From assembly GCF_032854445.1 (NCBI RefSeq), contig NC_088300.1, forward strand, positions 46,185,682 to 46,226,983: 41,302 bases of DNA. Reading direction: 5' to 3'. Origin of the DNA: Liolophura sinensis (Eukaryota > Mollusca > Polyplacophora > Chitonida > Chitonidae). This document shows positions 1-12,915 of the stretch, piece after piece (the stretch's first letter is position 1; each line of letters begins with the position of its first letter). The notes under the pieces were generated by a model. The model was given only the letters and a program-made list of their open reading frames with translations, had not been told where the DNA came from and searched no databases. The position numbers and the translations under genes are program-made.

Positions 1-2864
1 TAAACACTACTTCTGGGTATCTTAAACCTCACTTTGCTTAATTTATTATTATTCCAATATCAGAGAGAAGCTATTCTTTGTGTTAACAACAGGCAAAACA
101 GCAGCTAAAAAACGTTTTATGCTAAATTTGCTAATGTGGTCATATCAATTTGTCAATTTCCCTCATATACTTTACACCGCGCTTTTTTCAAAGATTTAGT
201 CCAGAAATCCACTCTTTAACTAATCACACGGTAAATTTTTTTAGTTGTTACGATTTTAAATTTGATTTTTAATAGTTTGGGTTTATAATTTTATGTTCAT
301 TAGTGTGTAGGTGTAGAAGCAGATCCATTTGCCTGTGATTTGCGCTTTAATCTGTGAAGTGTGTGGTGATCACGACATCCCTTAACTCACTTCCTGAGTC
401 ATAGCTGAGGGAAATCCCAGCCCCTGAGCTTCATAGCCTATGCCAGGAGACGAAATCTGCACGAACTAGATTAGGTTTATATGTACCATACCACCACATG
501 TAGTCTGCTGATTTAAACATGTGTTGTGTACATGTACGTGCAGGACAGAATAAAAATACAAGTGCAATGAATAAGCTGTATGTTTTAAGCTTTGTTTCTG
601 TCATACATGTATTTCAGCAGGCCTGTCTCAAGCTGTCGTCCCTCAACTATATGTCCATGGCTATAGTGCAGTGCTGATCTAAATGGAACTACACTACATA
701 CCTATAACAAATCAACATCAGAAAATTGTGGAACGCAGATGATGTATCTAGTAATTAGTATTTTATCAATTACAGATTTGAGCTAATCTGGGTGATTTAC
801 TCTATACCCGAGGCAGGGGTCAGGTTTATGGGTGGTATAAACTGGCATTAATCATGGCACCTCATGGGTCAGCAGCCTGTTAACTACAGCTACACACCAA
901 ACAAATGAGGAAATAAATATAGCTATGGATGAGTGTTTGGTGTTTAAGGTTGAAATTAACAATTTTTAAGTCATATGATGAGTCATTAGGTGCGTGTACA
1001 TATATTATGTCCTCTTATGGCAGGGTGAGTCCATCCTGCCGAAGTCCTGCCTCCACTGAAGTATCACACTGAAGACACCAGATATTACACCCACCCAGTC
1101 AAATTATACGGACACCAAGCTAACCAGTCATGTTTCCTTATTCTAACCTCTCACCGCTGAGAACCAAGCGAGGCAGCAGCAGGTACCATGTTTTTTAACG
1201 TTTTTGGCATGACCTGATCAAATTTTGATCCTGGGGGTCTCATGACTTCAAAGTGGACGCTCTAACCAGTAGGTCATGATATCTGACACATTGTAGTAAT
1301 GGGCCAATGCTGTTATTAATCAAAATACATGCATAGTAATTATTAACGATCTAAATGAACATCTATATGTAGATGTACCACCCTTTTTAAACTGCGATCC
1401 TTACAATGGGGCACCATCTGTGAGGATTTGAAACGGGCCAGGTACAGTATGGTGGATTGGCATTTTGAGGAGGGTGAGGAAAGAGATAATAAGAAATAAT
1501 ATTGTCATGACTGCAGGTTAGGGTGGGATGAAACAACTTCTGTGAGATGTTGGATGTAATACTTTCCTTTAAAAAAATTTTCTTGGGTAAACCTGGCCCG
1601 TCAGTTGGGCCATTTTCAGAAGGTCGTTCAAGTTATGTCCAACAAATATATTTTAAAGCTGATCTAAGTCTATGAAAAATGTGAGTTACAAGATAACTTC
1701 CAGCCAAAGTCTTTTTATAAATCTCTGAAACCGTGGAGAAGAGTGAACTTTCCATTCACAGCTTTCAATACATGTACTTTAAGTGTAAAGAAATCACTCA
1801 GGCAAGAGAACAGACTATTATTAAATAGTCCATTATTCTACCACCAAAAAACTGGAAACAAAAGACATGCAGCTTCAATTAATGGTCCTTTTATGTGAAT
1901 TTGAATAGTTTTCAATTTCTTTAACTAAAAAATTTGTCTTTAGACTGAACATTCCCCAGATCACAAATCACATGTATCTTTACACTTGATAATTAATCCA
2001 ATCACACAAAGAAATGTGTATAAAAAAGTAAAATGTATTGCGATTTTAACACAAATCTACAAACGTACTTCACTTGTGTTTATGTGACCTACGTCAAACC
2101 ATATGAGCTTGCAGCAAATCTGTCAAGGAGATTAAAGTGTCATTAATCAATTACTCCCGGCCCATACTATGTTACTTGGAAAATGATATAAAGTGATACA
2201 CTGTATGCTTTACCTTCAGCCTGGAGCAAACTAGGCTGTTTACCAAAAGGATCTATCTACATGTACTTCCATCAGCACATTTAAAACACTAGGACTACTG
2301 AATTCAAAAGTGCAATTTTTGTAATGGTAATTCGAAGAAATGAAATCCATTTGTAAAACAAGTGAATCACAAAATGTATGATTTGATGATAATAATCTGT
2401 AAAAGCTGAACGAGTTTCTGATTGCAAAAGTGAAGAAGGAACTCGATAACACATCTGGAGGGGTACAGGGGAAGTAATTCAGGAATTATTTTCATGCTGC
2501 AAGAGTTAATTCCCTTGTCTTGTTTATGAAAAACTGCTGTAAGAACAACATCTTGTATGCTTTATAAATACTGTTATACTAAAGTCATTTCAAGTCCTGC
2601 TTTCACAAAAACAAAATTTTAAAATAGGTGTATAAAACCGATTAAAAAAAGTAGAATTAAAATTCATTAAAATTAGTGTAACTTACACATATATATAAAT
2701 TCAAAGCTAAAGTTTGAAAAATGTCAACGTACAGCGGCACACACTCTGAACACTCTGGTCAGGGATTATATAGATGAGAAACTCCTTGAGTATGTTTTAA
2801 ACACCAATGAAATAAAGCCATAAATACAACTGAGCAGTATGGCAGTGTCAGTAAGCAGACTCAC
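1..2864 (-). other. ARHGAP39: intron downstream of the linker exon (partial)
   Basis: No further exon of the ARHGAP39 orthologue was recognised here; the large Ser/Pro-rich linker, MyTH4 and RhoGAP exons must lie beyond position 1. The stretch is A+T-rich and holds one old family-B SINE (about 926-1282). Open frames are short and unlike any family known to me, including one of 70 codons on the minus strand near 2240-2452. Apart from the SINE I see nothing functional. Confidence 0.6.
926..1282 (-). mobile_element. SINE family B, old diverged copy
   Basis: Aligns by eye along its length with the two better family-B copies. Shared blocks are GAGTGTTTGG near the low-coordinate end, TTAACAATTT plus GTCATATGA, TATGGCAGGGT, CTGAGAACCAAGCGAGG, GGCATGACCTGA, and CAAAGTGGACGCTCTAACCAG at the high-coordinate end. 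The last block is the tRNA-derived head read on the minus strand. Many substitutions and no clear target-site duplication point to an old insertion. Confidence 0.7.
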
Positions 2865-2984
2865 CACACTGGAGGGAGTTCTGTTGGCAGACTGTAGGGT
2901 GGCTGTCTGTGTGGAAATTTCACGCTTACAATGTGGCACCGATTTATCACCATCTTCTCGCACTTCTGTGTTCTGTTTCAGAGT
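2865..2984 (-). CDS. ARHGAP39: ARHGAP39/Vilse orthologue, linker exon after WW2
   Basis: Phase-0 exon of exactly 120 nt (40 codons). The acceptor is TGTCTCTGCAG ending at 2985 and the donor is GTGAGTC from 2864. It reads TLKQNTEVREDGDKS, then a polar Ser/Thr/Gln-rich stretch ending RTPSSV. The TLKQNTE start directly continues KLQ of the WW2 exon as in vertebrate ARHGAP39. After that the residues diverge, as expected at the start of the long, poorly conserved, probably disordered linker between the WW pair and the MyTH4-RhoGAP half. The exon boundary is inferred from the consensus splice sites; an open frame runs some 30 codons past the donor but turns hydrophobic and unlike the family. The exons that follow are outside the window. 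Confidence 0.85.
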
Positions 2985-3432
2985 CTGCAGAGACATAAGT
3001 AAATTATCCAAACTAGAATTACACACAGCTCATAACATTACTTTTATTTATTTACATATATACCAGACTGTGTTTTAACACCCAACAATGGCAGTCAGAT
3101 ATGTGAAGAAAATACATGTACATGTAGGAATGCCAGAAGTATACCATTGACCTTTGGCAAGCCAGTAAGAATCTTTCCTATTTGTGACATACAGATTCTA
3201 ACCCTCAGATCGATCTAAATTTGTGTACTATATTGATGGCAGGCAAGTACTCTCAAGTACTCTCGGTTATCTTCAAGAATACTTCCCTTCTATCACTTCG
3301 ACAAAGGAACCAGCAAGGATCACTTGATGGATGCATACAGTAAGACCATCACCTTCTTGGGCATTGTAAACAGTAAACAATATCACTTAATATAGTTACT
3401 ATGTTAACAATCTGTTGTATTATACAAAAAAA

Positions 3433-3681
3433 GGGGCCTCCGTGGCTCATTCGGTTAGTGCGCTAGCGCAGCGTAATGACCCAGGAGCCTCTCACCAAGT
3501 CCAGCTCATGCTGGCTTCCTCTCCGGCCGTAAGTGGGAAGGTCTGTCAGCAACCTGCGGATGGTCGTGGGTTTCCCCCGGGCTGTGCCCAGTTTCCACCC
3601 ACCATAATGCTGGCCGCCGTCGTATAAGTGAAATATTCTTGAGTACGGCGTAAAACACAATCAAATAAATAAATAAATAAA
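3433..3681 (+). mobile_element. SINE family A, near-complete copy with perfect target-site duplication
   Basis: Starts GGGGCCTCCGTGGCTC with a tRNA-like A box (TGGCTCATTCGG), runs through a body containing AACCTGCGGATGGTCGTGGG, and ends with AATATTCTTGAGTACGGCGT followed by AAATAAATAAATAAAT. It is flanked by a perfect 12-bp direct repeat TATACAAAAAAA (3421-3432 and 3682-3693), the hallmark of LINE-driven insertion. Against the 27.4-kb copy it lacks about 20 nt in the head, including the first part of the B box, so its own Pol III promoter is probably damaged. Short open frames here on both strands are SINE sequence, not genes. Confidence 0.9.
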
Positions 3682-3756
3682 TATACAAAAAAAAAAACAC
3701 TGTAAATTTCCAAACATTTGGATATCTGAACATTTGAGTTACAATTGCTTTGGAGC

Positions 3757-3864
3757 GCAGGATTCCCATAATGTAGCAATATATGAATCCTACAACGATC
3801 AATCACCCAAGCAGGATTCCCATAATGTAGCAATATATGAATCCTACAACGATCAATCACCCAA
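3757..3864 (+). repeat. exact 54-bp tandem duplication, two copies
   Basis: Positions 3757-3810 and 3811-3864 are identical. Each unit contains AGGATTC and GAATCCT as 7-bp inverted arms around an A+T-rich centre. Identity implies a recent event. It lies about 75 bp from the end of the family-A SINE. Confidence 0.95.
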
Positions 3865-6532
3865 TATACATGTACGCATTACTCAGGCAAGCTTCAGCCT
3901 TCACCCAGTCCATGACCTTACAGATATGTTCATTTAGGAATGATGCAGGTGCAACACCACATTAGCATTGTTTCCGTCATACTGTGGTGAGAACAAGTTG
4001 GAGCCAGGCAACCTGTTACGGTGTTCAACATGGGAGGAAAAAAAAGGAGACAGGCGCTTTGTTCATCTAGGATAGAAACTATATTCATGAACAAAGTTCC
4101 TGATGCAGATGGCACACATTTTGTAGCCCTTGTTGAAAAGTAAATAAATAAATTAATAAACAACATACTGTGTGTGTGCTCTTTTCAGACTTGTGCAACA
4201 GAACAGCGGGTCTATGATGTCTGACTGAAATAAGCCTATAAAATGACATGGACAGCTGTGCAGATGGCTATATGTAGATCCTTGTTGAAGTTGAAACCTA
4301 AAATTTGGCGCATCCCTTGGTGTCACAACACCATTTGAAAAGATCTGAATATTTATCACTTTATATGTTATCCACATAAAACAGTAAACAGTACCGGGGA
4401 AAGAACAATCAGCTAAATCAATTCACTATTATACTCTAGACATTCTACAGTTTTCTTGGCAAAAAAACTCACGTCAGAAGCACTGCAATGTTCTGACTAT
4501 GTACAGATTAAACATGGACGAAACACCTGGTATTCTGTGCCACTCGTGGTTAACTTGTTAAGCTACATGTATTTCCAGATAACAATAAAATCGGCAGATC
4601 TTAGATTACACACGAATGACCAGCTCCAGTCAGCAGATGGCGCCGCACTGAATATGATGCAGTTTCAAATCTAAGCCGATCTGCCGCAATTTGCCGAGAC
4701 CCGAGTGGGATCATGTTTAAATGGCTGCTGGAGAAGAAGCCATTCCCTGCTGCTGATTCACACGTGTTATTAATGCACACTGATCCTGCTCTATTAACTC
4801 ATCGCTCATTCAATTGCAAATCCCATCCGGACGTAGCCTTGTATTTCTCTGCACTGGCTGAATAGTGCTGGTTTAAGCTAGGCCCAGCTCTTGAGACAGC
4901 ACTTTACTCTCGTTTCTGATTGTTTCTGATGCAGCTGCAATACATAGTCCTGCAATGCTAATAACACTTAATTCGAAGAATAGCGTCACAAGAATCTCAA
5001 CAGATTTTCACTTTAAATGTCCCAATACCACATTTACTTTTTTCATCCAACTTTTCAGGAATAGACATTAAAATGGCCCCATTCGTGAAAAGTTATGAAC
5101 ACTTGTCTTTGTAATAGTTTACGCGATGTTTTGTTCGTGAACTGTAGCAATATTAACCTCAAACTTGGCCAGTGGGACAACAAAATTCCGAAGCCATCAG
5201 ACTGGATACGCGTACAGCACGCGTGGGAGCTTTAGAAACAACATAAAATAGTCTTCATGGTCAGCCAGAGGTATGACCCAATCAGACCAGAACAATACAA
5301 AAACTGAAAGCACATCAGCCTGCCAAAATGAGAATTAGAGGCAGTCAATGGGGACGAGACAGATCAAGCAAGCCCTCGAACCTTAACGACCAAACAAATG
5401 ACTTGCCAGGCTGTCAAACCTGCTTCTATTGCCATCAATATCTCTCTTTAACATGGCATATGAGACAGAACAAATCCAATTCTCTTCATCTAAGTAGTCA
5501 AAAAGAGCAACGACAGGGCATTCCTTTACCAAAGCGACTCAAGTACTCAAGTGCTTGAAGATAAAATAGGAATAAGGTACATGTACATCATATCACAATT
5601 ATATGGAATAATAATTAAAGCTAATTGATTTACTGGACTAAAATGTATAAAAAGACAAAATTTTCTATGTGTACATGTATGTACCTCACTTCCTCACAGG
5701 AATAAATGAATGAACGCATGATTTGAAGTTTATTGTCACAATAGCAGCATTAACAATATGTGGAATAGCTAAACCAAATTCTTCATTGCAATAAAATGTA
5801 TGTAAACATTAGAAGACTTTTATATGACAACCTTACTTAAACATCCCAGAAAATGACATGCATTTTCATTCAACAGCTTTTTATTTCCCTGGAGACACAT
5901 TTTTACTCTATTCTCCAAAAAAAAAAAATAAATTAAAATAAAAAAAATAACTAAAGATAAAGATTAATTGTTCGCTACTTACATTATCGGGGAACATAAA
6001 CGGCCTTACTGTTGGGTGGTGGAATGCAGACTTCCTGTGAGATTTTTCACTACTACATGTATCAAAGGAGGAGATTGAAATCTAAAGAGGGTCAGTGTTT
6101 AACCACAGAATGCCATTTACCCCTTAACTACCCTCTTTAGAAAAACTCATTTCCTGGGGTGTCGGCCTGTGCGCTGGGCAGCCCAGTCAGCTGTAATGGC
6201 CTGAGTCATGTGGTCAGCCATAACTGGACAGTCATAGACAGGCTAATTCAAATACAAGCAGCCTAACAGCCTGTAACAGCCTGACTGGCGCCAAGTCTTG
6301 TCACTGACTAGCTGTTACAGGAGCTGCACTCACTCCTGCGTTAAAAAAATTGGTATTTGACATGACAACTTGAACACTCCCCTGCACAACCATATACTTG
6401 GAGCAATAACGTTAAATATTCCACTTCCTCTCAAAATGGCAAGATTATCAATTTTGGTACCAGTCTGTACTTTAGATCTGCCTGCATCTCAATATCCTTT
6501 TCAGGAGGCCACAGTGCAACTGAGCAACAAGA

Positions 6533-6861
6533 GTGAGTGAGTGTTTGGGATTTGACTTCGTACTTAACAATTTGTCAGTCATATGACGACGAGGGAGTCC
6601 TAAGAGTGCATGTAATGTGCCTCCTTATTGCAGGGTAGATTTCAACCACTTTTTTATCTAGTGCTGCTTCACTGAGACCACTTACCCAAGGCAAGTAAGT
6701 CGTCCCACCCCAGTCTTTGTACTATCCCCTTTATGCTGAGCACCAAGTGAAGAAGTTACAAATTCCTCTTGTAAGGTCTTAGGTGTGACTTGACCCAGGA
6801 CTGACCCTGGGTCTACTCTTCCCGAAGTGGATGCCCTACCAACTGTGTTATCGGAGAGGTA
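6533..6861 (-). mobile_element. SINE family B copy with degenerate target-site duplication
   Basis: Read on the minus strand it opens with a tRNA-like head: GATAACACAGTTGGTAGGGC resembles an A box and GGGTCAGTCC a B box. It ends in a CACTCACTCACT-type tail, seen on the plus strand as GTGAGTGAGTG. Flanks TGAGCAACAAGA (6521-6532) and TGAGCCATAAGA (6862-6873) match at 10 of 12 bases. The 78-codon minus-strand open frame over this interval is SINE-derived. Confidence 0.8.
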
Positions 6862-8109
6862 TGAGCCATAAGATATAACAAGTACAAATATTTGTAGGGA
6901 AAGTGAGTTTATCATCAATGTAGGTGACAGGGCACATCATTGATCACAGTAGGCTGTATCTAAACTAGATTGTGAAGTCACCTTCAGGGATCTGCTAGCT
7001 GCAGCTGGCAGCATTTTGGTGGCAGGGGGAGAGCCAAAGATGAGAAAAGCCTGTCACTGTGACAGAATTTCTAGGGAGTGATAAAGCTGTCAGCAAGCTG
7101 TGATAGATAACCCCTGACAGTGTAGGGCAATCATGGGCTCACCTCGGAGACGATCACTGTATTAAACCTGATCAATACACTCCGATTACTCATCATTCAA
7201 TGTTTATTGGCCAGCTTTAGAATACTGATGCTGGTCAAATCTTGACGTAAATTTGGACACATTCTAATTCTTGCCTCTTGAAACCTGCATCAGCCTGAGT
7301 TAACTAATAGTCAAAGACCAGCCTGTAGTAAATGAAGAGTGCCTGGCCTGAACACCTAGATGTACTTTACATCTCAATCCTACACCATAACCACTCCTCA
7401 TAAAGTTCCATGTAAAAAATAAAAATAAGTCTCTAAGTGCTGAAATCAGACATTTCAAAATTTCAAACCTCCATTAATTCCTCCATAAACTCCTACATTA
7501 AGCCAATCACTGCCAGCCTTACAAAGCCAGTGGGTTGGATTTTATAACGAATATCAACATACAATTTATGTGATGACTTATTCCAACTTTAAAGCAGTTT
7601 ATTACAGTTAAACACTGGCCAATCTCAAAAAGAATGCTTTGTGAATTTTAGTTTAGCTTTCATAATATGACTATGTTTGATATCTGAGTGTAACCTGCTA
7701 AAAGTAATACTGGTCAAAATAGCAACTTCCTTCTGAAAACTTTTTTTGTCCTGCAAAAATATTGGATTATTTCTCACATTTATTTCCTGAACAGCTTGCT
7801 GATTTCTGGTCCCTTTATTCACTGCCAGTGTGCTTCAGTTGTAAACTGACATGCTCCCTGATAAAAACTCATCAACACATGAACTGAGAGCCTGTCATGG
7901 TAACAAGGGGAAGTAATTGTCTCTTACCAGCCAAATCAGCCAGAAAATATATTCAACCCTTTATGAGATCTGCTCCCAGGATAAAACTTTCCCAGAAACA
8001 AGAAAATGCAATACTGAAGGCATAGATGCCTAATCTTTTCACAAACTGCATTTAAAGGAAAAGATATCTAAAGATTGAAGTAGGCATCACTAAATAGACC
8101 ACTTAAAAG

Positions 8110-8318
8110 TATGGATAAATATACTTTTATTTATTTTTATAGATTTTTGTGAGGAGAGTTAAAGGCGTTCAAACATTTGAATTCTAAGATGGGCTTTGCC
8201 ATACTGTCAATATAGCTCATAAAGCCCACCATAGCTTTCAAATATTTGAATGCCTTTCAACACTCAAAAAAAAAAAAAAAAAAAAAATCTGAAAAAATAA
8301 CTCAAAGTCTTTTTACAC
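8110..8318. repeat. foldback (inverted-repeat) element, MITE-like or hairpin source
   Basis: Two arms of roughly 85 nt face each other across a loop of about 24 nt (near 8198-8220). Matching blocks, left arm against reverse complement of right arm: AAAGGCGTTCAAACATTTGAA with AAAGGCATTCAAATATTTGAA; GATGGGCTTT with GGTGGGCTTT; AGATTTTTGTGAGGAGAGTT with its partner, expanded in the right arm by a 22-nt A run (8266-8287); and ACTTTTATTTATTTTTATAG with ACTTTGAGTTATTTTTTCAG. It sits about 260 nt downstream of the WW2 donor on the transcribed strand. No obvious target-site duplication was identified. It could be a decayed MITE or inverted SINE-like insertion. Confidence 0.65.
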
Positions 8319-8557
8319 ATAGTTTTCAGTTGTCTATATGATGAACCTTACTTCATATTCTGGCTTTCAGAAAACTGGTCTGTTATATATATACATTATG
8401 GGGAAATCCTCCCACATGTATATTTTAACCTTCAAAAGAGATCTTATGCCCAACATCCAAACAGAAAGGTATCTTCAAGATATGACAATAATTAGATATG
8501 GTAGGTCATGTAGGGGAAATACGTGTTACTCCTTACCAACACAGAACCTCTTCCTTA

Positions 8558-8758
<201 letters not shown>

Positions 8759-11539
8759 TCATGTATAAAGAAATAAAGAATGGCATGTGACCTGACATGT
8801 GTATACCAGCAAATAAACGCTGGTATAGGTTAACTTGCAAAGGGGAATAATGCCAAACTACAAGCACACAACTGAAATTATTGTACTGATATTAAGGGTC
8901 TAATACCTAGATTTATCCAGATTTTAAAATCAGTTGTCTGATTCCTAATTCTTCTAACTCAGAAAATCCCCTCTTCCTCCCCATCCTTACTCAGATGGCT
9001 AAAAACTATGGTTCAAAACATAAAAAATACACATTTAAGAATGTATGCATATCTTCTTACTTTTATATATAAATACATCTTTACACCATTTCAATTCATG
9101 AACTGAGGCATACTACTTGATCATGGAATCAAATTACAGGTACATGTAGTATATCATGCCAGCCACCAGGATACAACTACATGAGGCTGCATAATATGTC
9201 ATTCTTTAAGACTACATGATAACTGTATCCCTCATATTGTTTTGCACTTGACCACTGTCAATATTCAAGGCTTCAGCTGTCAAGGGAGGTCACCCTTTCC
9301 ACATTCGGCTACAAGAGAACTCAATTACAGCCAGCCAGCATCAAACAAATTACACATGGGTCATCTGATAAAGTGTCCCAAACTTTGTGGACTGGAAAAA
9401 GGGCTGGCAATGGGTTCCCAACAGAAAAAAAGCCCACTGAGTCCAGCGCCTGTGTTTGCCAACCAGTAAATTGGTTTTGCACTGTCCGCACAGCCCTATT
9501 AATAGTGAGCGTCCTTATTAATAGTACTTGAATGACTAGTCCTATCCAGCCTAGACACCACGCAGTCTGAATGATAATAGTGATCCTCAGTAAGCCTGCC
9601 ACTCAACTGTCTTCCTCACACAGTCTATAACATGTACATACAAATCAACATAAAGTTCAAACTGTTCTGCAATTTTACCATTCATAAAAATGTTAGGAAC
9701 TGAATAATTGTGAAGACCATAAAAATTATAATTCCATGAAGGTATAATAACAATTCAGTGCTAAAACAAGAATTCAATTACATGAACAGTGAAGTGAAGT
9801 AATTACCCAGAAATGTTTTTATTTTTTATCCACACAACCACTACATTACCACACATAAAAAAAATCATCTAATTTATCTCTGGGCTGAATTTCCTCAACT
9901 CGTTGCATCTTTCACCCAAAAACACTACCTCCCCCCCACCCCCTCTTATAGACCCTTGTGATAATAACTTAATCAAAGTCTTCATGGCTAGATGAATAAA
10001 CACCAGTATTGCCATTACAGTCATAAATAGAAGTTCTCAATATGGAAAAAATAAAATGAGCAAGTTACTCAACAACGAATAAAAAAAAATAAATATCCTT
10101 CATAGTCATAAAAAATATATTGCTAGGCAATAAATGAGTTTTCTGTACAGCCTTGGAATGAACAAAGCCATGTTGATGTAATTCTGTGTGGTAGACGAAG
10201 CTATAATTGACGCATAGTCTGACATGGGGCTATAATAGCCCTAAATAAGCCAGCCTATTAACAGCATTCCACAGCAGGATTATTTCAATACTGAATTGAT
10301 ACGCATCACGTGGCTTTCCCTGATCAGGATTCCTGGGACAGATCCATCAGTAGTTACAGTGAGGGAAGATGTTATCCTGTGTTGGGATAGTTCAACTAAA
10401 GATACCCAAGGATGACATGGAAGAAGGGTGCAGCACTGGGGCAGGGGGCAGCTATCAGAGTCCATAATCTGCTGTAATTGTGTTAGCCCTGAGCTCCTGC
10501 TTAGATTAACTCCCTTCATAGACTTCATCATCCAGTGGGTACCAGTTTATCTAACCAAGTATCAGACACAGCTGTATGATCCATAGCTGTCAATCTCCTT
10601 CCATCTGTAAGCTCACTTCATATCCTTACACCCCATACCACTAGCCCTCGTAGCCAATAACACATTTATTAATATCTTTGCACAACACAACACATTAAAC
10701 AAAAATCTCACTTGACATACATCTGTAACACTTATGGTTGAGGCTATTCTAAATGTATCACCACAAGTGCCTGCATATACTTGCATGTACTATGTAAAGT
10801 AAACCAATGCCAGAACATGGCAATTACATATGAATAACAACTTCTTACTTATTCAGATAACAAAAGTTTTGATAACGATACTAATATAATTACCCAACGA
10901 AGCTTCTTGTGTTTCATGTGCAGTTTATTTACTGGTTATTTAATTAGATACATGTATATATCTACAGTATGCATACATGCACAACTACTGTAAATCATCA
11001 CTCTTTTCAATGGAGTTTTTTTCCAGTGGAATTTATGCATGCATTCATGAAAATGACGCAAAAAATGATTTGCTTGTGTCATTAAATAAATATGCAAAGC
11101 TTCATAAAACTGTGCAGATTATTTCCCTATGCCCCATAGTTCTCTCAGAATCTTTCAAAATGTTGATTGCACAGGCTGTTGAAAAGGTTGCTTTGGTTAT
11201 TCTGCACTGTCTTTCTGGTTATAACAGAACATGCATTTTAGCAATGCACTTCCACCCTACACATATTAGTCTATAAGTCATTATATTGTCAGGGCAACAG
11301 AACATGTACATACAATAGCCTACATTCACCATATTTTCAGCCCTAAGGGTTAAGCCAATATAGTACAGTACATCCACCATATGCTTGGCTGTCTAAGTCA
11401 TCATAAAGTGGTCACAAAAGCACATGCAATAAGTGGATTAATTCTCCAAAGGCTACACCATAACCTGGTTTGAGTTTGGGACCAGGTGTTGGCAGAAGGT
11501 TTAAATGACTGGTCAGTACCAAGTGGACAGCAGATTTAT

Positions 11540-11557
11540 TGACCATAGCTATGGTCA
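11540..11557. promoter_or_regulatory. 18-bp perfect palindrome with nuclear-receptor-like half sites
   Basis: TGACCATAGCTATGGTCA equals its own reverse complement. The ends are TGACCA and TGGTCA, close to the AGGTCA nuclear-receptor half site arranged as an everted repeat with six bases between. Function is only suggested by the symmetry. Confidence 0.25.
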
Positions 11558-12915
11558 GCATTCATCACTCTGACCACAGCTGTTCCCTCAGGATGGTGAT
11601 CAGACTGGTTACCATGGCACCCGCCTCTGAACTGGGGAGATCAGTACTTTAGCCAAGGTGTTTAATACTTGTACACAAGTCCAGGACAATAGCATCATGG
11701 AGACCTTTTATTGCTGTCACCTACATGTACACCCTGCACAGCTGCTAAGATCTATGTATGTCCAGGGGGCAAACCCAGTAGGGGCTCTGTGATGTTGGGT
11801 TACTAGGCCACATGAAGATAAAAACTCTATCCCAATGGCTTACTGGTTCACAAAGTTTACAGTAAATCCTCCTCCCCCAATAGAGCCCCCCACATCCTCC
11901 TTCCCGAAATGGAGGCACAACATTTCAAATGTACATCTCACTGTCAATAAATACTGAATGTGAAGGACTTTCCACAAGAAGCTACACTTAAACAAGAATG
12001 TCTTTCTTGTCCCTTTCACATGTAGGAATAAGCAGGTAAGTGTGAAAACAGAAACTGCACACCCTGTACATGTTCAAAATATCCAGGAACAAGTATGTTT
12101 GCCTCCATTCTGTATTTCTCAAGGTGTGTATACATGTACATGTACTTGTAAATTAGACTTACTTCAGCAAAGCACATTCTGCTCATGTTAAGGACAGACA
12201 ATTATTTTCTACATGGCTATCCCCCAGCTGTTCAGGAATGGAACCAGAAGTCAATATTTTATAAGCAGTGATGATTAATCTACCTTAATAGTCTGCATGT
12301 GAAGAGAATTGACGACGGTTCTCAACCTTATTAAACTTTTTCTAAACCTTTTTTCATGATTTTTATTGTCTTACATATACATGTATTTAATTTATTATAC
12401 TGTTCATCGAAAACTACAGCTTAAATGTAAATTAAAACCATTTCTAACATCAGAAGTTTACACATACTCATCCCTGTCTAGCAGTCCTCTACTTTGTGAC
12501 ACCTTAACCAATGAGCCATCACAGTGAAATGTGATATAGTTTGGACATACGTACAATGTACTGCTAGGATTTCCGTGAACTATACTAATCACACAAAATG
12601 AAAGCATGTGTGTCATAATATGAAGGAATGACATCTACTAAATTTAATTTCAAATAAGCTCTGAAAGAATGCTCTTCACAGCCTGCCATAGGTTTTAACC
12701 ACACATGTAATATTTTTTGGCTAGGGCTCCTCTTAAAGTGAACATAACGTCAGCCACTAAAGCTGAATTAATTAATTAAGTGGTATTCCAGAAATGTTCT
12801 TAAAATATTTACAAAATTCCACACCACTTATCAACAAAATATATATAGCAAACAATCGCCAGTACCTAGCCACTCATTTGGTGATGCCATTTTGCCATGT
12901 TACAGCTATCTAGAG

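Noticed and set aside
3506-3860. Overlapping minus-strand open frames of 98 and 104 codons, one with a repeated peptide
   Set aside because: They combine the family-A SINE and the 54-bp duplication; the peptide repeat is simply the translated DNA duplication.
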